A stretch of 64,000 nt of DNA from JAWKOK01 sp963848115 (GTDB lineage Bacteria; Chloroflexota; Anaerolineae; Caldilineales; Caldilineaceae), in the NCBI GenBank assembly GCA_963848115.1, contig CAWKCP010000025.1:124001-188000 (forward strand), written 5' to 3'. The position numbers and the translations under genes were made by a program. Of this stretch, positions 18,250 through 27,147 are shown piece by piece. Below the pieces are notes generated by a model. It was not told where the DNA came from and did no database searches. It worked only from the letters and a program-made list of their open reading frames with translations. Each line of letters opens with the position of its first letter. The stretch's first letter is position 1.

Positions 18250-20314
18250 TTGAATCCAGCAATTGTAGTAGCCCTGCTTGCGGGCATCACAGGCATTGTG
18301 TATATCATCTGGCAATTCCGCAACGTACTTTCCAAAGATCCCGGCAATGAGAAAATGCAGGAGATCGCTGCGGCCATTCAGGAAGGCGCGGCGGCATTCC
18401 TCAATCGTGAATACATGTATCTGTCTGTCTTTGTCGTGGTTGTCGCCGCCGTTCTGGCGATCTTCCTCGAATGGCAGTCGGCAGTTGCATTCGTCGTCGG
18501 CGCACTGGCCTCGGCCGCAGCAGGCTATCTCGGTATGTATGTTGCAGTTCGCGCCAACGTTCGAACCGCATGGGGCGCCAGCAAGAGCCTGAACGACGGG
18601 CTGAACGTCGCCTTCTCCAGCGGTTCAATCATGGGCATGGCGGTTGTCTCCTTCAGTATTATCGGCCTTTCCACGCTCTACCTGATATTTAACACCGGGA
18701 TGGGCGTTGATGCTGCGACCACGGTTCAATACCTGACCGCCTTTGGCTTCGGAGCCAGCAGCATTGCCCTCTTCGCCCGTGTGGGCGGCGGCATCTATAC
18801 CAAGGCTGCCGATGTAGGCGCTGACCTGGTCGGCAAAGTCGAGCAGGGTATTCCGGAAGACGACCCGCGTAACCCGGCAGTCATCGCCGACAATGTGGGC
18901 GACAATGTGGGAGACGTCGCCGGTATGGGCGCCGACCTCTTCGAGAGCTACAGCGGCTCCATCGTGGCTGCCGCGAACGTTGGGTGCGGTTATGATGGCC
19001 ACTGCAGCAGAATCACTGGCCTATATCGGCCTGCCGTTTCTAATTGCAGCCGTAGGCATCATCGCTTCACTGATTGGCACCTTCCTTGTCAAGACTGAAG
19101 ACGGAGCCAGCGTCCACGATCTGCTCAAAACTCTGCGCACGGCCACCTGGGGCGCATCCGGCATCGTGCTGGTGCTGGCCGCTATCATGATTTTCGTCAG
19201 CGGCGTCAGTTTCCTCTTCTGGATTATCATCCTGATCGGTCTGATAGCGGGCAACGCTATCGCCTTCTTCACCGAGTACTACACCTCCTATACTGCCAAA
19301 CCGACCCAAAGCATTGCTGCGGCGTCCGAAACCGGTCCGGCGACGCTGATCATTCGCGGCCTGGCTGTCGGTATGGAAAGCACGGTCGCACCGGTGCTGA
19401 TCGTTGCCGTCGCCATTCTGCTCAGCATCTGGCTCGGCAATATGGCCGTCGTCGAGAACTCAACTGTCGGCCTCTATGCGGTTGCACTGTCAGCCGTCGG
19501 CATGTTGAGTACGCTGGGCGTGACGCTGGCCACCGATGCCTACGGCCCGGTTGCTGACAACGCCGGCGGCATCGCCGAGATGAGCGACCTGCCCGACGAG
19601 GTGCGTGATCGCACCGACGCCCTGGACAGCCTGGGCAACACCACCGCCGCCACCGGTAAGGGGTTTGCCATCGGTTCGGCCGTGTTGACCGCGTTGGCCC
19701 TCATGGCAGCCTATGTTGAGACCGTGAAGATCGGCAACCCCGATTTCACGCTAGACATGCTCGATCCGACCATGCTGCCCGGCATTCTCATCGGCGCCAT
19801 GTTGCCCTTCCTCTTTGCTGCCCTGACCATGACCGCCGTCGGCAAGGCCGCCTTCGCCATTGTGCTTGAGGTTCGCCGCCAGTTCAAAGAGATTCCCGGC
19901 CTCATGGAAGGCACAGGCAAGCCTGACTACAAGACCTGTGTCGCCATCAGCACCCAGAGCGCGCTGCGTGAGATGATCGTCCCCGGCGCGCTGGCCATCA
20001 TCGTGCCGTTGGCCGTCGGCTACATCCTGGGCGCGGAAGCGCTGGCCGGCATGTTGGTCGGCGCCATCTCCTCGGGCTTCCTACTGGCCGTCATGATGGC
20101 CAACGCGGGTGGCGCGTGGGACAATGCCAAGAAATGGATTGAGACCGGCGAACTGGGCGGCAAAGGCTCAGACCCCCACAAGGCCGCCGTCATCGGCGAT
20201 ACGGTCGGCGATCCGTTCAAGGACACCAGTGGCCCGTCGCTCAACATCCTGATCAAGCTGATGAGCATCGTCAGCCTGGTCTTCGCCGCCACCTTTGGCA
20301 GCGGACTCTTCTAA
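18250..20314 (+). CDS. hppA: Membrane-bound cation-pumping pyrophosphatase, one frameshift at 18982-18984
   Basis: Couples hydrolysis of pyrophosphate to pumping H+ or Na+ across the cytoplasmic membrane; about 688 residues and 16 membrane helices expected. Substrate-binding motifs are present: DVGADLVGKVEQGIPEDDPR, then DNVGDNVGDVAGMGADLFES, and near the end DPHKAAVIGDTVGDPFKDTSGP. The motif GNTTAATGKG has Ala at the position that separates potassium-dependent (Ala) from potassium-independent (Lys) enzymes, so K+-dependence is predicted. The frame breaks in GGG at 18982-18984; dropping one G restores ANVGAVMMATAAES. TTG at 18250 is the start, with AGGGAGG six bases before it. The break is probably an error. 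Confidence 0.9.
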
Positions 20315-20372
20315 GGTAGACGAATAGGCGGACGGCAAAATCACCTTGCCAATTCTGACCCTAGACGAATTC

Positions 20373-20400
20373 AAACGGGGAACCTGTTGGTTCCCCGTTT
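20373..20400. terminator. hppA terminator
   Basis: AAACGGGGAACC, loop TGTT, GGTTCCCCGTTT: a 12-bp perfect stem ending in T-rich sequence, 59 bases after the hppA stop. Confidence 0.9.
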
Positions 20401-20518
20401 GTTGTATCTGTAAGCTCTGGCGAGCAATCGGGTCGGAAAACGTATACTGATTCGACCTATCCCAAATCCCTGATCACTAATCCCAATTCCCCCTACCCTT
20501 TCCAGAAAGAGAACCATC

Positions 20519-21304
20519 GTGGCACTTCCCGACTATCCGCCTGAATTTTGGATCGCCGCATCCATCGCCGTAATCCTCGTGGGTATCGCCAAAGCCGGCT
20601 TCGGTGGCGGCCCCGGGCTGTTGGCGACGCCGCTCATCGCGCTGACCATTCCCGTCGCCGATGCGGCTGCCCTGTTGCTGCCGTTGCTGATCATTGCCGA
20701 CATCTTCTCAGTTCGCCACTACCGTCACGAGTTTGACAAGACGAGTCTGAAAGTACTTCTTCCCGGCGCCATCATCGGCATTGCGATCGGCGGGTTCTTC
20801 TTTGGCTTTTTCAGCGACAATGAACGTGTGCTCCAGATCGGCATCGGGCTCCTAGCCCTCGTCTTCGTTGCATTTCAATTGGGGCGAGCCTTCATCTTTG
20901 GCGCTATCGAAGGGCGTCGATTCCCGACGCCGATCGGCTCGCTCCTGGGCGGTGTTGCCGGTTTCACGTCGACGCTGGCCCATGCGGGCGGCCCGCCGGT
21001 GGTCATCTACCTATTGCCACAAAAGATGGCCCGCAACGTCTTTGTCGGTACGACCGTACTCATCTTCATGACCATCAACCTCGTTAAGTTGATCCCTTAC
21101 AGCATGCTTGGGCTGCTGCGCGTCGGCAACCTCCTGACGATAGTGATTCTGGCTCCGTTGATCTACGTGGGCGTTCGCCTAGGCATCTACCTCAACAAAC
21201 ACTTCAGTGAAAAATGGTTCAATGTTGTCATCTACACCCTGCTCGTACTCACGGCCATTCAACTCATTCTGGGGCGGAGCATTCTCAGTGTTTTCGTTTC
21301 CTAA
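20519..21304 (+). CDS. TauE/SafE-family membrane permease
   Basis: A 261-residue polytopic protein with about seven or eight hydrophobic segments in the two-half layout of the sulfite exporter TauE/SafE family. Diagnostic glycine-rich patches are IAKAGFGGGPGLLATPLIAL near the N-terminus and FTSTLAHAGGPPVVIYLLPQ in the second half. Known members export sulfite or sulfoacetate, or supply sulfur compounds; the substrate here cannot be told. GTG at 20519 follows AGAAAGAG. It stands alone between the hppA terminator and the recombinase gene; the 150-base gap after it shows nothing distinct. Confidence 0.85.
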   Translation: MALPDYPPEFWIAASIAVILVGIAKAGFGGGPGLLATPLIALTIPVADAAALLLPLLIIADIFSVRHYRHEFDKTSLKVLLPGAIIGIAIGGFFFGFFSDNERVLQIGIGLLALVFVAFQLGRAFIFGAIEGRRFPTPIGSLLGGVAGFTSTLAHAGGPPVVIYLLPQKMARNVFVGTTVLIFMTINLVKLIPYSMLGLLRVGNLLTIVILAPLIYVGVRLGIYLNKHFSEKWFNVVIYTLLVLTAIQLILGRSILSVFVS

Positions 21305-21454
21305 TGATCGTTGGTGCGATTGGGTTCTGCATCTCGCTTGACAAGGTTTTCAGATCGGCATATACTCGATTGTACATCTATGCGAAGTGATTTACGCATC
21401 AGATCTGCCGGACATCATTGAACTCACGGCCCCAATATTGATTGAGGAACCATC

Positions 21455-22456
21455 ATGGAAACGAGCAGTTCGGACCCGACAATCATTGACGACGCCCAAC
21501 TCGAGACGGAAGTTGCCGAATCGGAACTCATGAGGGCGGAAACGCTCACGACCGAGGTTGAGGACATCGCGTTGGCGCCGGCGCTACGGGCGGATAGTCC
21601 GCTCAGCGATGCAGTCACAGCTTTCGACGAGTATATGCTGCGCAAAGGATTCAGCGAGAACACGATTCGCGCCTTTCGCAACGACCTGAAGATCACCCTG
21701 GGCTTCCTGGGCGAGGAGACAGCACTCTACCAGGTCCAGACAGAACATTTAGAAGAATATTTGACTTGGTTGCAGACGGAACGAGGCAAGCCGTGCAGCG
21801 CCAAGACGCTGGCCCGGCGCATCACCACGTTGAAGGTATTCTTTGGATGGATCCATGGCATCGGCGTTCTAGGCGGCGATCCGGCTGAGCCGATCGTGCA
21901 ACAGGTCGCGCGTACACCGTTGCCCAATATCTTGACCGACGACGAATCGGGGCGGCTGATGCGTGCAGCCCAAGACTATCTTTGGAGCCGTGACAAGGCC
22001 GATGCGCGCCCATATGTACTGACCTCGTTGTTGATGCAGACGGGCATCAAGAAGGCCGAGTGCGCCCGAATTTTGATCACCGATGTCAATGTAGAACGTC
22101 CCCAGTCACCGGATGTGAGCATCCGCTATCCGGATGAGCGCAACGCACACAAGAATCGTACCATCCCATTGAATGCCGGTTTCGTGCCGGCAATGAACCA
22201 ATATCTCGAAGAATACAAACCTGAGACCCATCTCTTTGAGTGCACGCCGCGCAACCTGGAGTACGTGTTGCAGGAAGTTGGCGAGAAGGCTGCCGTCAGA
22301 CGTCTACAGGTCGGCTTCGAAACCCTGCGCTGGACCTGTGCAGTACGCGACTTCAGACTGGGTATGTCCGAAGAGCAACTGAGACAGAAGATGGGGTTGA
22401 GCAAGATTTCGTGGCGGGAAACGCGTGAGAAGATCTACCAGTTGTCGGGAAGATGA
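21455..22456 (+). CDS. Xer-like tyrosine recombinase with degenerate active site
   Basis: 333 residues: an acidic N-terminal tail (about 50), a SAM-like core-binding domain (FDEYMLRKGFSENTIRAFRN, LARRITTLKVFFGWIHG) and a catalytic-type domain (YVLTSLLMQTG). The fold matches Xer-type integrases, but the conserved residues are eroded. The box I TGxR arginine is Lys (QTGIKKAEC), the HxLR histidine is Glu (ETLRWT), the LGH histidine is Leu (MGLSKIS). Only the second Arg and a C-terminal Tyr (EKIYQL) remain. It may therefore bind DNA without recombining it. No attachment sites or phage genes are near. A repeat element begins 9 bases after the stop. Confidence 0.75.
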   Translation: METSSSDPTIIDDAQLETEVAESELMRAETLTTEVEDIALAPALRADSPLSDAVTAFDEYMLRKGFSENTIRAFRNDLKITLGFLGEETALYQVQTEHLEEYLTWLQTERGKPCSAKTLARRITTLKVFFGWIHGIGVLGGDPAEPIVQQVARTPLPNILTDDESGRLMRAAQDYLWSRDKADARPYVLTSLLMQTGIKKAECARILITDVNVERPQSPDVSIRYPDERNAHKNRTIPLNAGFVPAMNQYLEEYKPETHLFECTPRNLEYVLQEVGEKAAVRRLQVGFETLRWTCAVRDFRLGMSEEQLRQKMGLSKISWRETREKIYQLSGR

Positions 22457-22465
22457 GGGCTGGGT

Positions 22466-22605
22466 CGTACTGCGTAATTTGTAATGAGTGGAACTAGACC
22501 AGCAACAATGTACATGTGAACGGCGGCCATCGTTGCTGAGATGAACCAACGAATCCAAACAATTCCAACCTGGAGACCTTACGCAGTACGAATTACGCAG
22601 TACGG
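22466..22605. mobile_element. MITE-like element B with inverted ends (140 bp)
   Basis: The left end CGTACTGCGTAATTTGTAA is inverted at the right end, ACGAATTACGCAGTACG. Inner arms CAGCAACAATG and CATCGTTGCTG form a second inverted pair. The right side GACCTTACGCAG is shared with element A at 7666-7804. No coding capacity. Confidence 0.65.
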
Positions 22606-22616
22606 ATCACTACGAA

Positions 22617-23978
22617 TCACTTCGTAATCACCGGCAACATCGCACGAAATGTACTCTGATATTGCAGATGTGAATCCAGGTAGGCGTCGCTCCAGCCGCC
22701 AAGCAGGTTTAGACGTCCATCTTTGCTGACCGCCCCCAAGTGTCGCCATTCGCCCTGAATCGGCGAGGGGAAACTGCTCCAGACATTGGTCGACGGGTCG
22801 AAGCGTTCATGGTTGTCCATCGGATAGGTCCATCCGCCGCCAAGCGCATGGAGCGCCAATCCGTCGAAAACCAGACTGAGGCCGCCACGCGGTGTCGCCA
22901 GGGGCGGCAAAGACTGTTTCGTCCCCTCCGCCAGATTGTAGCGAGTAGCATCGCTCAGTTCCTGCTGGCCATCGTAGCCGCCGACCACGTACAACTCTTC
23001 CTCTATGGCCGCCGCGCCAAAAAACGCCCTCGGACTCTCCAGGCTCGCGACATTTTCCCACATCCCTATCGGCGTGTCACCCGTTTCGTCCAGATCGAGA
23101 CGCCAGATCTCATCACGCATGCGTTGGCCATCCCAGCCGCCCATCAGATAGAGCGTATCGTTGACGACGACCATCTCGCTGCCGGCCAGGCCGGAGGGCA
23201 GCGAGAAGAGCAACTCCCACGAATTTGTCCCTGCATCATAACGCCAGAACTGATCGCTGATGATCTCGGTACCGTTCTCCGTTCGACTGCCGCCACCGAC
23301 GTAGATGGTATCGTCCAGGATCGCAGCGGCAGAGTTGGCCAGCCGTTCCGGCAAGTCGGCAAACGAAGTCCACTCGTTGATGCGCAGGTTGTAGACGGCC
23401 ACGGTTGCCAATACGCCCTCATCACTCTCACCGCCGATTACAACAACAGAATAGCCATCGAGCACAACCGCCATACGGCTACGCGGCTGAACAAGCGGCG
23501 TACGTGGCTCCCAACGCGGCTCCAGCGTAACTAGCGGCTGGCCAAGCGATGCGGCGCCGACGTCAGAGAGCAGGTCAGGGCGCGCCTGCGGCCGGCTCGG
23601 CCAGCGGGGCAACCAGATGATGCCGATCAGCAATACGACCACGGCCAACAGGTAGACTCGCTGCCATGAAGCCGGTTCCGTTTCCAGATCGTTCAACGGC
23701 TCCGGATCGGACAGGACAGCCTCAGGCACGTTGCCAACCGGAACAAGCCCCGGGATTGCGACCCAGCCGTGTTGGATGAGCACCATTGAGGCTTCGGTGC
23801 GGCTACTGACTTCAAGCTTCTCGAAAATATTGCGGACGTGGACCTTGACTGTGTGGGGACTGATGGTGAGTTCGCGCGCGATCTCGACATTGGTGGCGCC
23901 GATGGCCAACCACTGCGCAACATCCTGCTCGCGCTCGCTCAATGGATTGTCGGTTCCGCTTGCGGTCGCTACGTTCAT
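22617..23978 (-). CDS. Membrane-tethered LuxR-type regulator with extracellular Kelch propeller
   Basis: About 453 residues from ATG 23978 (MNVATASGTDNPLSERE); an in-frame ATG 21 codons upstream adds an unconserved tail. Residues about 12-75 are a GerE/LuxR helix-turn-helix (LSEREQDVAQWLAIGATNVEIA, then HTVKVHVRNIFEKL). One membrane segment follows at about 106-125 (VYLLAVVVLLIGIIWLP). The rest is about six Kelch repeats with the GG...Y...W pattern (VVIGGESDEG, IYVGGGSR, LYLMGGWDGQ, LYVVGGYDGQ). DNA-binding head inside and propeller outside recalls ToxR-like one-component signalling. The output genes and the ligand are unknown. No receiver domain or partner kinase is nearby. Confidence 0.8.
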   Translation of the reverse strand: MNVATASGTDNPLSEREQDVAQWLAIGATNVEIARELTISPHTVKVHVRNIFEKLEVSSRTEASMVLIQHGWVAIPGLVPVGNVPEAVLSDPEPLNDLETEPASWQRVYLLAVVVLLIGIIWLPRWPSRPQARPDLLSDVGAASLGQPLVTLEPRWEPRTPLVQPRSRMAVVLDGYSVVVIGGESDEGVLATVAVYNLRINEWTSFADLPERLANSAAAILDDTIYVGGGSRTENGTEIISDQFWRYDAGTNSWELLFSLPSGLAGSEMVVVNDTLYLMGGWDGQRMRDEIWRLDLDETGDTPIGMWENVASLESPRAFFGAAAIEEELYVVGGYDGQQELSDATRYNLAEGTKQSLPPLATPRGGLSLVFDGLALHALGGGWTYPMDNHERFDPSTNVWSSFPSPIQGEWRHLGAVSKDGRLNLLGGWSDAYLDSHLQYQSTFRAMLPVITK

Positions 23979-24055
23979 AGGAAAATGCTTGATGTTTTCA
24001 TCCGCTAGATGCCCATTATTCCATAGCCGCCATGCCATCACAAATGATCAGACGG

Positions 24056-24160
24056 TAAGGCTTTTCCAAAATAGTGACTATACGGGAGTTGGCAAAGCCT
24101 CAAGCCATTCCAGGCAAAGATTTCCTTGCAACGGTTATTTATCTCTCTGGAATGGCCTAA
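24056..24160 (+). repeat. 105-bp dispersed repeat, copy 1
   Basis: Begins TAAGGCTTTTCCAAAATAG and ends CTCTGGAATGGCCTAA. Nearly identical copies lie at 31294-31398 and 49938-50042, all in the same orientation. The middle from CCAGGCAAAG to GGTTATTTAT is invariant in all three. The ends are loosely inverted (TAAGGC..TTCCA). The stretch 24161-24290 after it contains only short inverted repeats before the ksgA stop. Confidence 0.85.
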
Positions 24161-24290
24161 GGCTCGGGCAATGACAACCGGCAGGAAACATCAGTGATCA
24201 GACCCATAGATCACAATGCTTCACAGGAAAACGATGCTCCCTCCCGAAGCACTTCTCTGGAGAACTTCTCTCCAGCACTATCCAGAGAGA

Positions 24291-25169
24291 TCAACCAGAA
24301 AAGGCGTGGGAGAGCCGTCCCCATTCATCCAGTGATAGGGTCTGAGCACGGCGACGAGGGTCGATGTTGGCGGCTTCACAGGCAGTGGCGGCTTGTGCCT
24401 TGGGCACGTGCAATCCGGCGCTCAAGCTGTTGAGGAGTTGTTTGCGTTTCTGGCTGAAACCGGCCCGCACGACCCGGAAAAATCGTTCCGGTTCGACATT
24501 GGGCACAGCTGCCTCAGGCAGCACATTCAGGCGCAGCACAGCGCTGTCTACCTTGGGCTCGGGATAGAATGCTGAGGCAGGAACATGACAGACAATGGAA
24601 GGTGACGCGTAAAATTGCACGCTCACCGCAAGAATCGACATCTGACCAGGCTCGGCACAGATGCGTTCTGCCACCTCTCTCTGCACCATAACCACGGCCA
24701 AGCCAGGCGGCTGGGATGCCTCAAGTAGATGGCGAAGAACGGGGCTGGTGATGTAGTAGGGAAGGTTGGCGACTACCTTGTAATTGACAGTTGACGATTG
24801 ACAATTGACAATTGTCAATTTGATCAACTCTACCGGATCGGCTTCTAGAATATCGCCATGGACGATCTTGACATTGGAGTGACCGGCAAACTGATCACTG
24901 AGAATGTCGACCAGCCGGTCATCCAATTCGACAGCGACAACGCGATCCGCGCGTTCGGCCAGTTGATGTGTCAACACGCCCAGGCCAGGGCCGATCTCCA
25001 GGACGGTATCGTCTGGTTGGAGATCGGCGGCCTGGATAATATCGGTCAAATAGCGTTCATCGACCAGAAAATTCTGGCCCAGGGAACGTTTGGGGCCAAG
25101 ACCGTAGCGATGGATTAGTGTATGTGCGTCGGGATAGTCGTTGCTGCCGGACGACTGTTTTACGCTCAT
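24291..25169 (-). CDS. rsmA: 16S rRNA dimethyladenosine transferase RsmA/KsgA
   Basis: Dimethylates two adjacent adenines in the 3' helix of 16S rRNA during small-subunit maturation, using S-adenosylmethionine. 292 residues. RSLGQNFLVD opens the protein, EIGPGLGVLT is SAM motif I, VVANLPYYITSPVLRHLL is the catalytic NLPY motif, and FFRVVRAGFSQKRKQL marks the C-terminal domain. Between the motif III strand (HGDILEADPVELI) and VVANLPYY lie about a dozen residues (KLTIVNCQSSTVNY) encoded by a CAATTGAC palindromic repeat, an in-frame insertion in a surface loop. The gene starts 9 bases after the lepA stop, so the two are probably one operon. Confidence 0.93.
   Translation of the reverse strand: MSVKQSSGSNDYPDAHTLIHRYGLGPKRSLGQNFLVDERYLTDIIQAADLQPDDTVLEIGPGLGVLTHQLAERADRVVAVELDDRLVDILSDQFAGHSNVKIVHGDILEADPVELIKLTIVNCQSSTVNYKVVANLPYYITSPVLRHLLEASQPPGLAVVMVQREVAERICAEPGQMSILAVSVQFYASPSIVCHVPASAFYPEPKVDSAVLRLNVLPEAAVPNVEPERFFRVVRAGFSQKRKQLLNSLSAGLHVPKAQAATACEAANIDPRRRAQTLSLDEWGRLSHAFSG
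24781..24822. repeat. CAATTGAC palindromic repeat inside ksgA
   Basis: Tandem ATTGACA / TTGACGATTG / ACAATTGACAATTGTCAATT, related to 6585-6625. It is translated in frame as part of RsmA, just before the catalytic NLPY motif. Confidence 0.6.
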
Positions 25170-25178
25170 GAGCCGATC

Positions 25179-26978
25179 CTAATCGTCTTGAAGGCTCAGC
25201 ACAGACATGAAGGCTTCCTGAGGAATCTCGACCGAGCCGACCATCTTCATGCGTTTCTTGCCGGCCTTCTGCTTCTCCAGCAACTTGCGCTTGCGCGAGA
25301 CGTCGCCGCCGTAGCATTTGGCCAACACGTCCTTGCGCATGGCCTTAACATTGGCCCGGCTGATCACCTTGTTGCCGATGGCGGCCTGAATGGGCACCGT
25401 GAACATCTGGCGCGGGATGATCTCTTTCATCTTGCTGACCAGACGCTGTCCCTTGTGATAGGCGTCGTCTCGATGCACGATGATGCTCAGCGCATCCACC
25501 GGCTGCTCGTTGACCAGCACATCCAGCTTGACCATGTCCGAGACGCGATACTCGTCCAGCGTGTAGTCCATGCTGGCATAGCCGCGGGTGCGTGCCTTCA
25601 GATCGTTGTAGAAATCGACGATGATCTCAGAAAGCGGTATCAGACAGGAGATCTCAACCCGCTTGGCATCCAGCCAGGTCTGGTTACGCAGTTCGCCACG
25701 TCGCTTGGTCACCAGCTCCATGATGGTTCCAATGTACTCAGCCGGCGCGAAGAGGTGCAAATCGCACCAGGGTTCTTCGATACTCTCGATGGTGGTCGGT
25801 TCGGGCAAAGCAGCCGGGCTGTCGATCAAGAGCACCGAGCCGTCGGTGCGATTGACCCGATATTCGACCGAAGGGGCCGTGAAGATGATGTCCATGTCAT
25901 ACTCACGTTCGAGTCGCTCCTGGACGATCTCCATGTGAAAGAGGCCCAGAAAGCCGAGGCGGAAGCCAAATCCAAGGGCCTGGCTCGTTTCCGGGGCATA
26001 CTCCAGGGCGGCATCGTTCAGTTGCAGCTTCTCCAATGCATCGCGCAGATCGGTGTAATCGTCGGGGTTGGACGGGTAGAGGCCTGCGAAGACCATGGAC
26101 TTGAGCGGCTGGTAGCCAGGTAGCCGTTCGGTAGCCCGGTTGGCATCAGTGGTCAGTGTGTCGCCCACGTCCAGATCCTGAAGCATCTTGAGCCCGGTGG
26201 CCACATAGCCGACCTCGCCGGCGCCCAACCTCTTGGTGGGCAACATGGCCGGCGTCAACACACCGATCTCCAGCGGCTCAATCGACTTCTCCGTGACCAT
26301 GGCGTAGAGCCTGGTGGCACTGTTGATCTCTCCATCGATCACGCGCACGTAGGCGACCACGCCTTTGTAGGCATCGTAGTGGCAGTCAAAAACCAGTGCG
26401 CGCAGCGGTGCATTGAGGTCACCGGACGGCGGCGGCACCTGTTCGATTACGTGGGTCAAAACCTCAAGCACATTCTTGCCGTCCTTGGCGCTGATGCGCG
26501 GGATGTCCTCCGCCGGCACGCCCAGCAGATCCTCGATCTCCTGGGCCACATCATCGGGCATGGCAGCAGGCAGGTCGATCTTGTTGATGACCGGCACAAT
26601 GGTCAGATCTTGTTCCAGCGCGGCAAAGAGATGGGCCATGGTCTGAGCCTGAATGCCCTGAGAGGCATCTACCACCAGTACAGCGCCCTCGCAGGCCTGC
26701 AAAGCCCGACTCACCTCATATGAGAAGTCGACGTGGCCCGGCGTGTCGATGAGATTGATCTCGTACTCAGATCCCTCATGGGTATGAATCATGCGCACGG
26801 CGCTGGCTTTGATGGTGACGCCCTTCTCGCGCTCCAGATCCATGGAGTCGAGCAGTTGCTCCTTCATCTCACGGTCGGTCACTGTACCGGTGGTCTGCAG
26901 GAGGCGATCGGCCAGCGTGCTCTTGCCGTGGTCGATGTGGGCGATAATCGATATATTGCGAATGTGATCGAGGTTCAT
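25179..26978 (-). CDS. lepA: Elongation factor 4 (LepA)
   Basis: A ribosome-bound GTPase that acts on stalled or mis-translocated ribosomes and assists 30S biogenesis. 599 residues from ATG 26978, the usual length. GTPase motifs: AHIDHGKSTLADRLL (P-loop), GVTIKAS (switch I), DTPGHVDF (switch II), NKIDLP (G4). The LepA-specific C-terminus is present (KANVKAMRKDVLAKCYGGDVSRKRKLL in two parts, ending KRMKMVGSVEIPQEAF). An upstream in-frame start would add 16 residues with no family match, so ATG 26978, giving MNLDHIRNISIIAHIDHG, is chosen. First gene of a lepA-rsmA pair. Confidence 0.96.
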   Translation of the reverse strand: MNLDHIRNISIIAHIDHGKSTLADRLLQTTGTVTDREMKEQLLDSMDLEREKGVTIKASAVRMIHTHEGSEYEINLIDTPGHVDFSYEVSRALQACEGAVLVVDASQGIQAQTMAHLFAALEQDLTIVPVINKIDLPAAMPDDVAQEIEDLLGVPAEDIPRISAKDGKNVLEVLTHVIEQVPPPSGDLNAPLRALVFDCHYDAYKGVVAYVRVIDGEINSATRLYAMVTEKSIEPLEIGVLTPAMLPTKRLGAGEVGYVATGLKMLQDLDVGDTLTTDANRATERLPGYQPLKSMVFAGLYPSNPDDYTDLRDALEKLQLNDAALEYAPETSQALGFGFRLGFLGLFHMEIVQERLEREYDMDIIFTAPSVEYRVNRTDGSVLLIDSPAALPEPTTIESIEEPWCDLHLFAPAEYIGTIMELVTKRRGELRNQTWLDAKRVEISCLIPLSEIIVDFYNDLKARTRGYASMDYTLDEYRVSDMVKLDVLVNEQPVDALSIIVHRDDAYHKGQRLVSKMKEIIPRQMFTVPIQAAIGNKVISRANVKAMRKDVLAKCYGGDVSRKRKLLEKQKAGKKRMKMVGSVEIPQEAFMSVLSLQDD

Positions 26979-27017
26979 GGAATTCCTATTGAATACTGTG
27001 CTAATAGACAGAAAAGA

Positions 27018-27062
27018 ACTTGCCACAGATTGACACAGATAAAAAAATAGATATGCACAGAT
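27018..27062. repeat. CACAGAT repeat
   Basis: Four CACAGAT-like units (GCCACAGATTGACACAGATA and GCACAGATAG) upstream of lepA; same family as 8753-8864 and 29299-29320. Confidence 0.5.
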
Positions 27063-27147
27063 AGTCTACGGTCGGTTGCGTATTGTACCCGATCAGAGAG
27101 AGGGAATCCAGAAGTGATGGGGGTGAAGTCATACACCAATGTCGATC

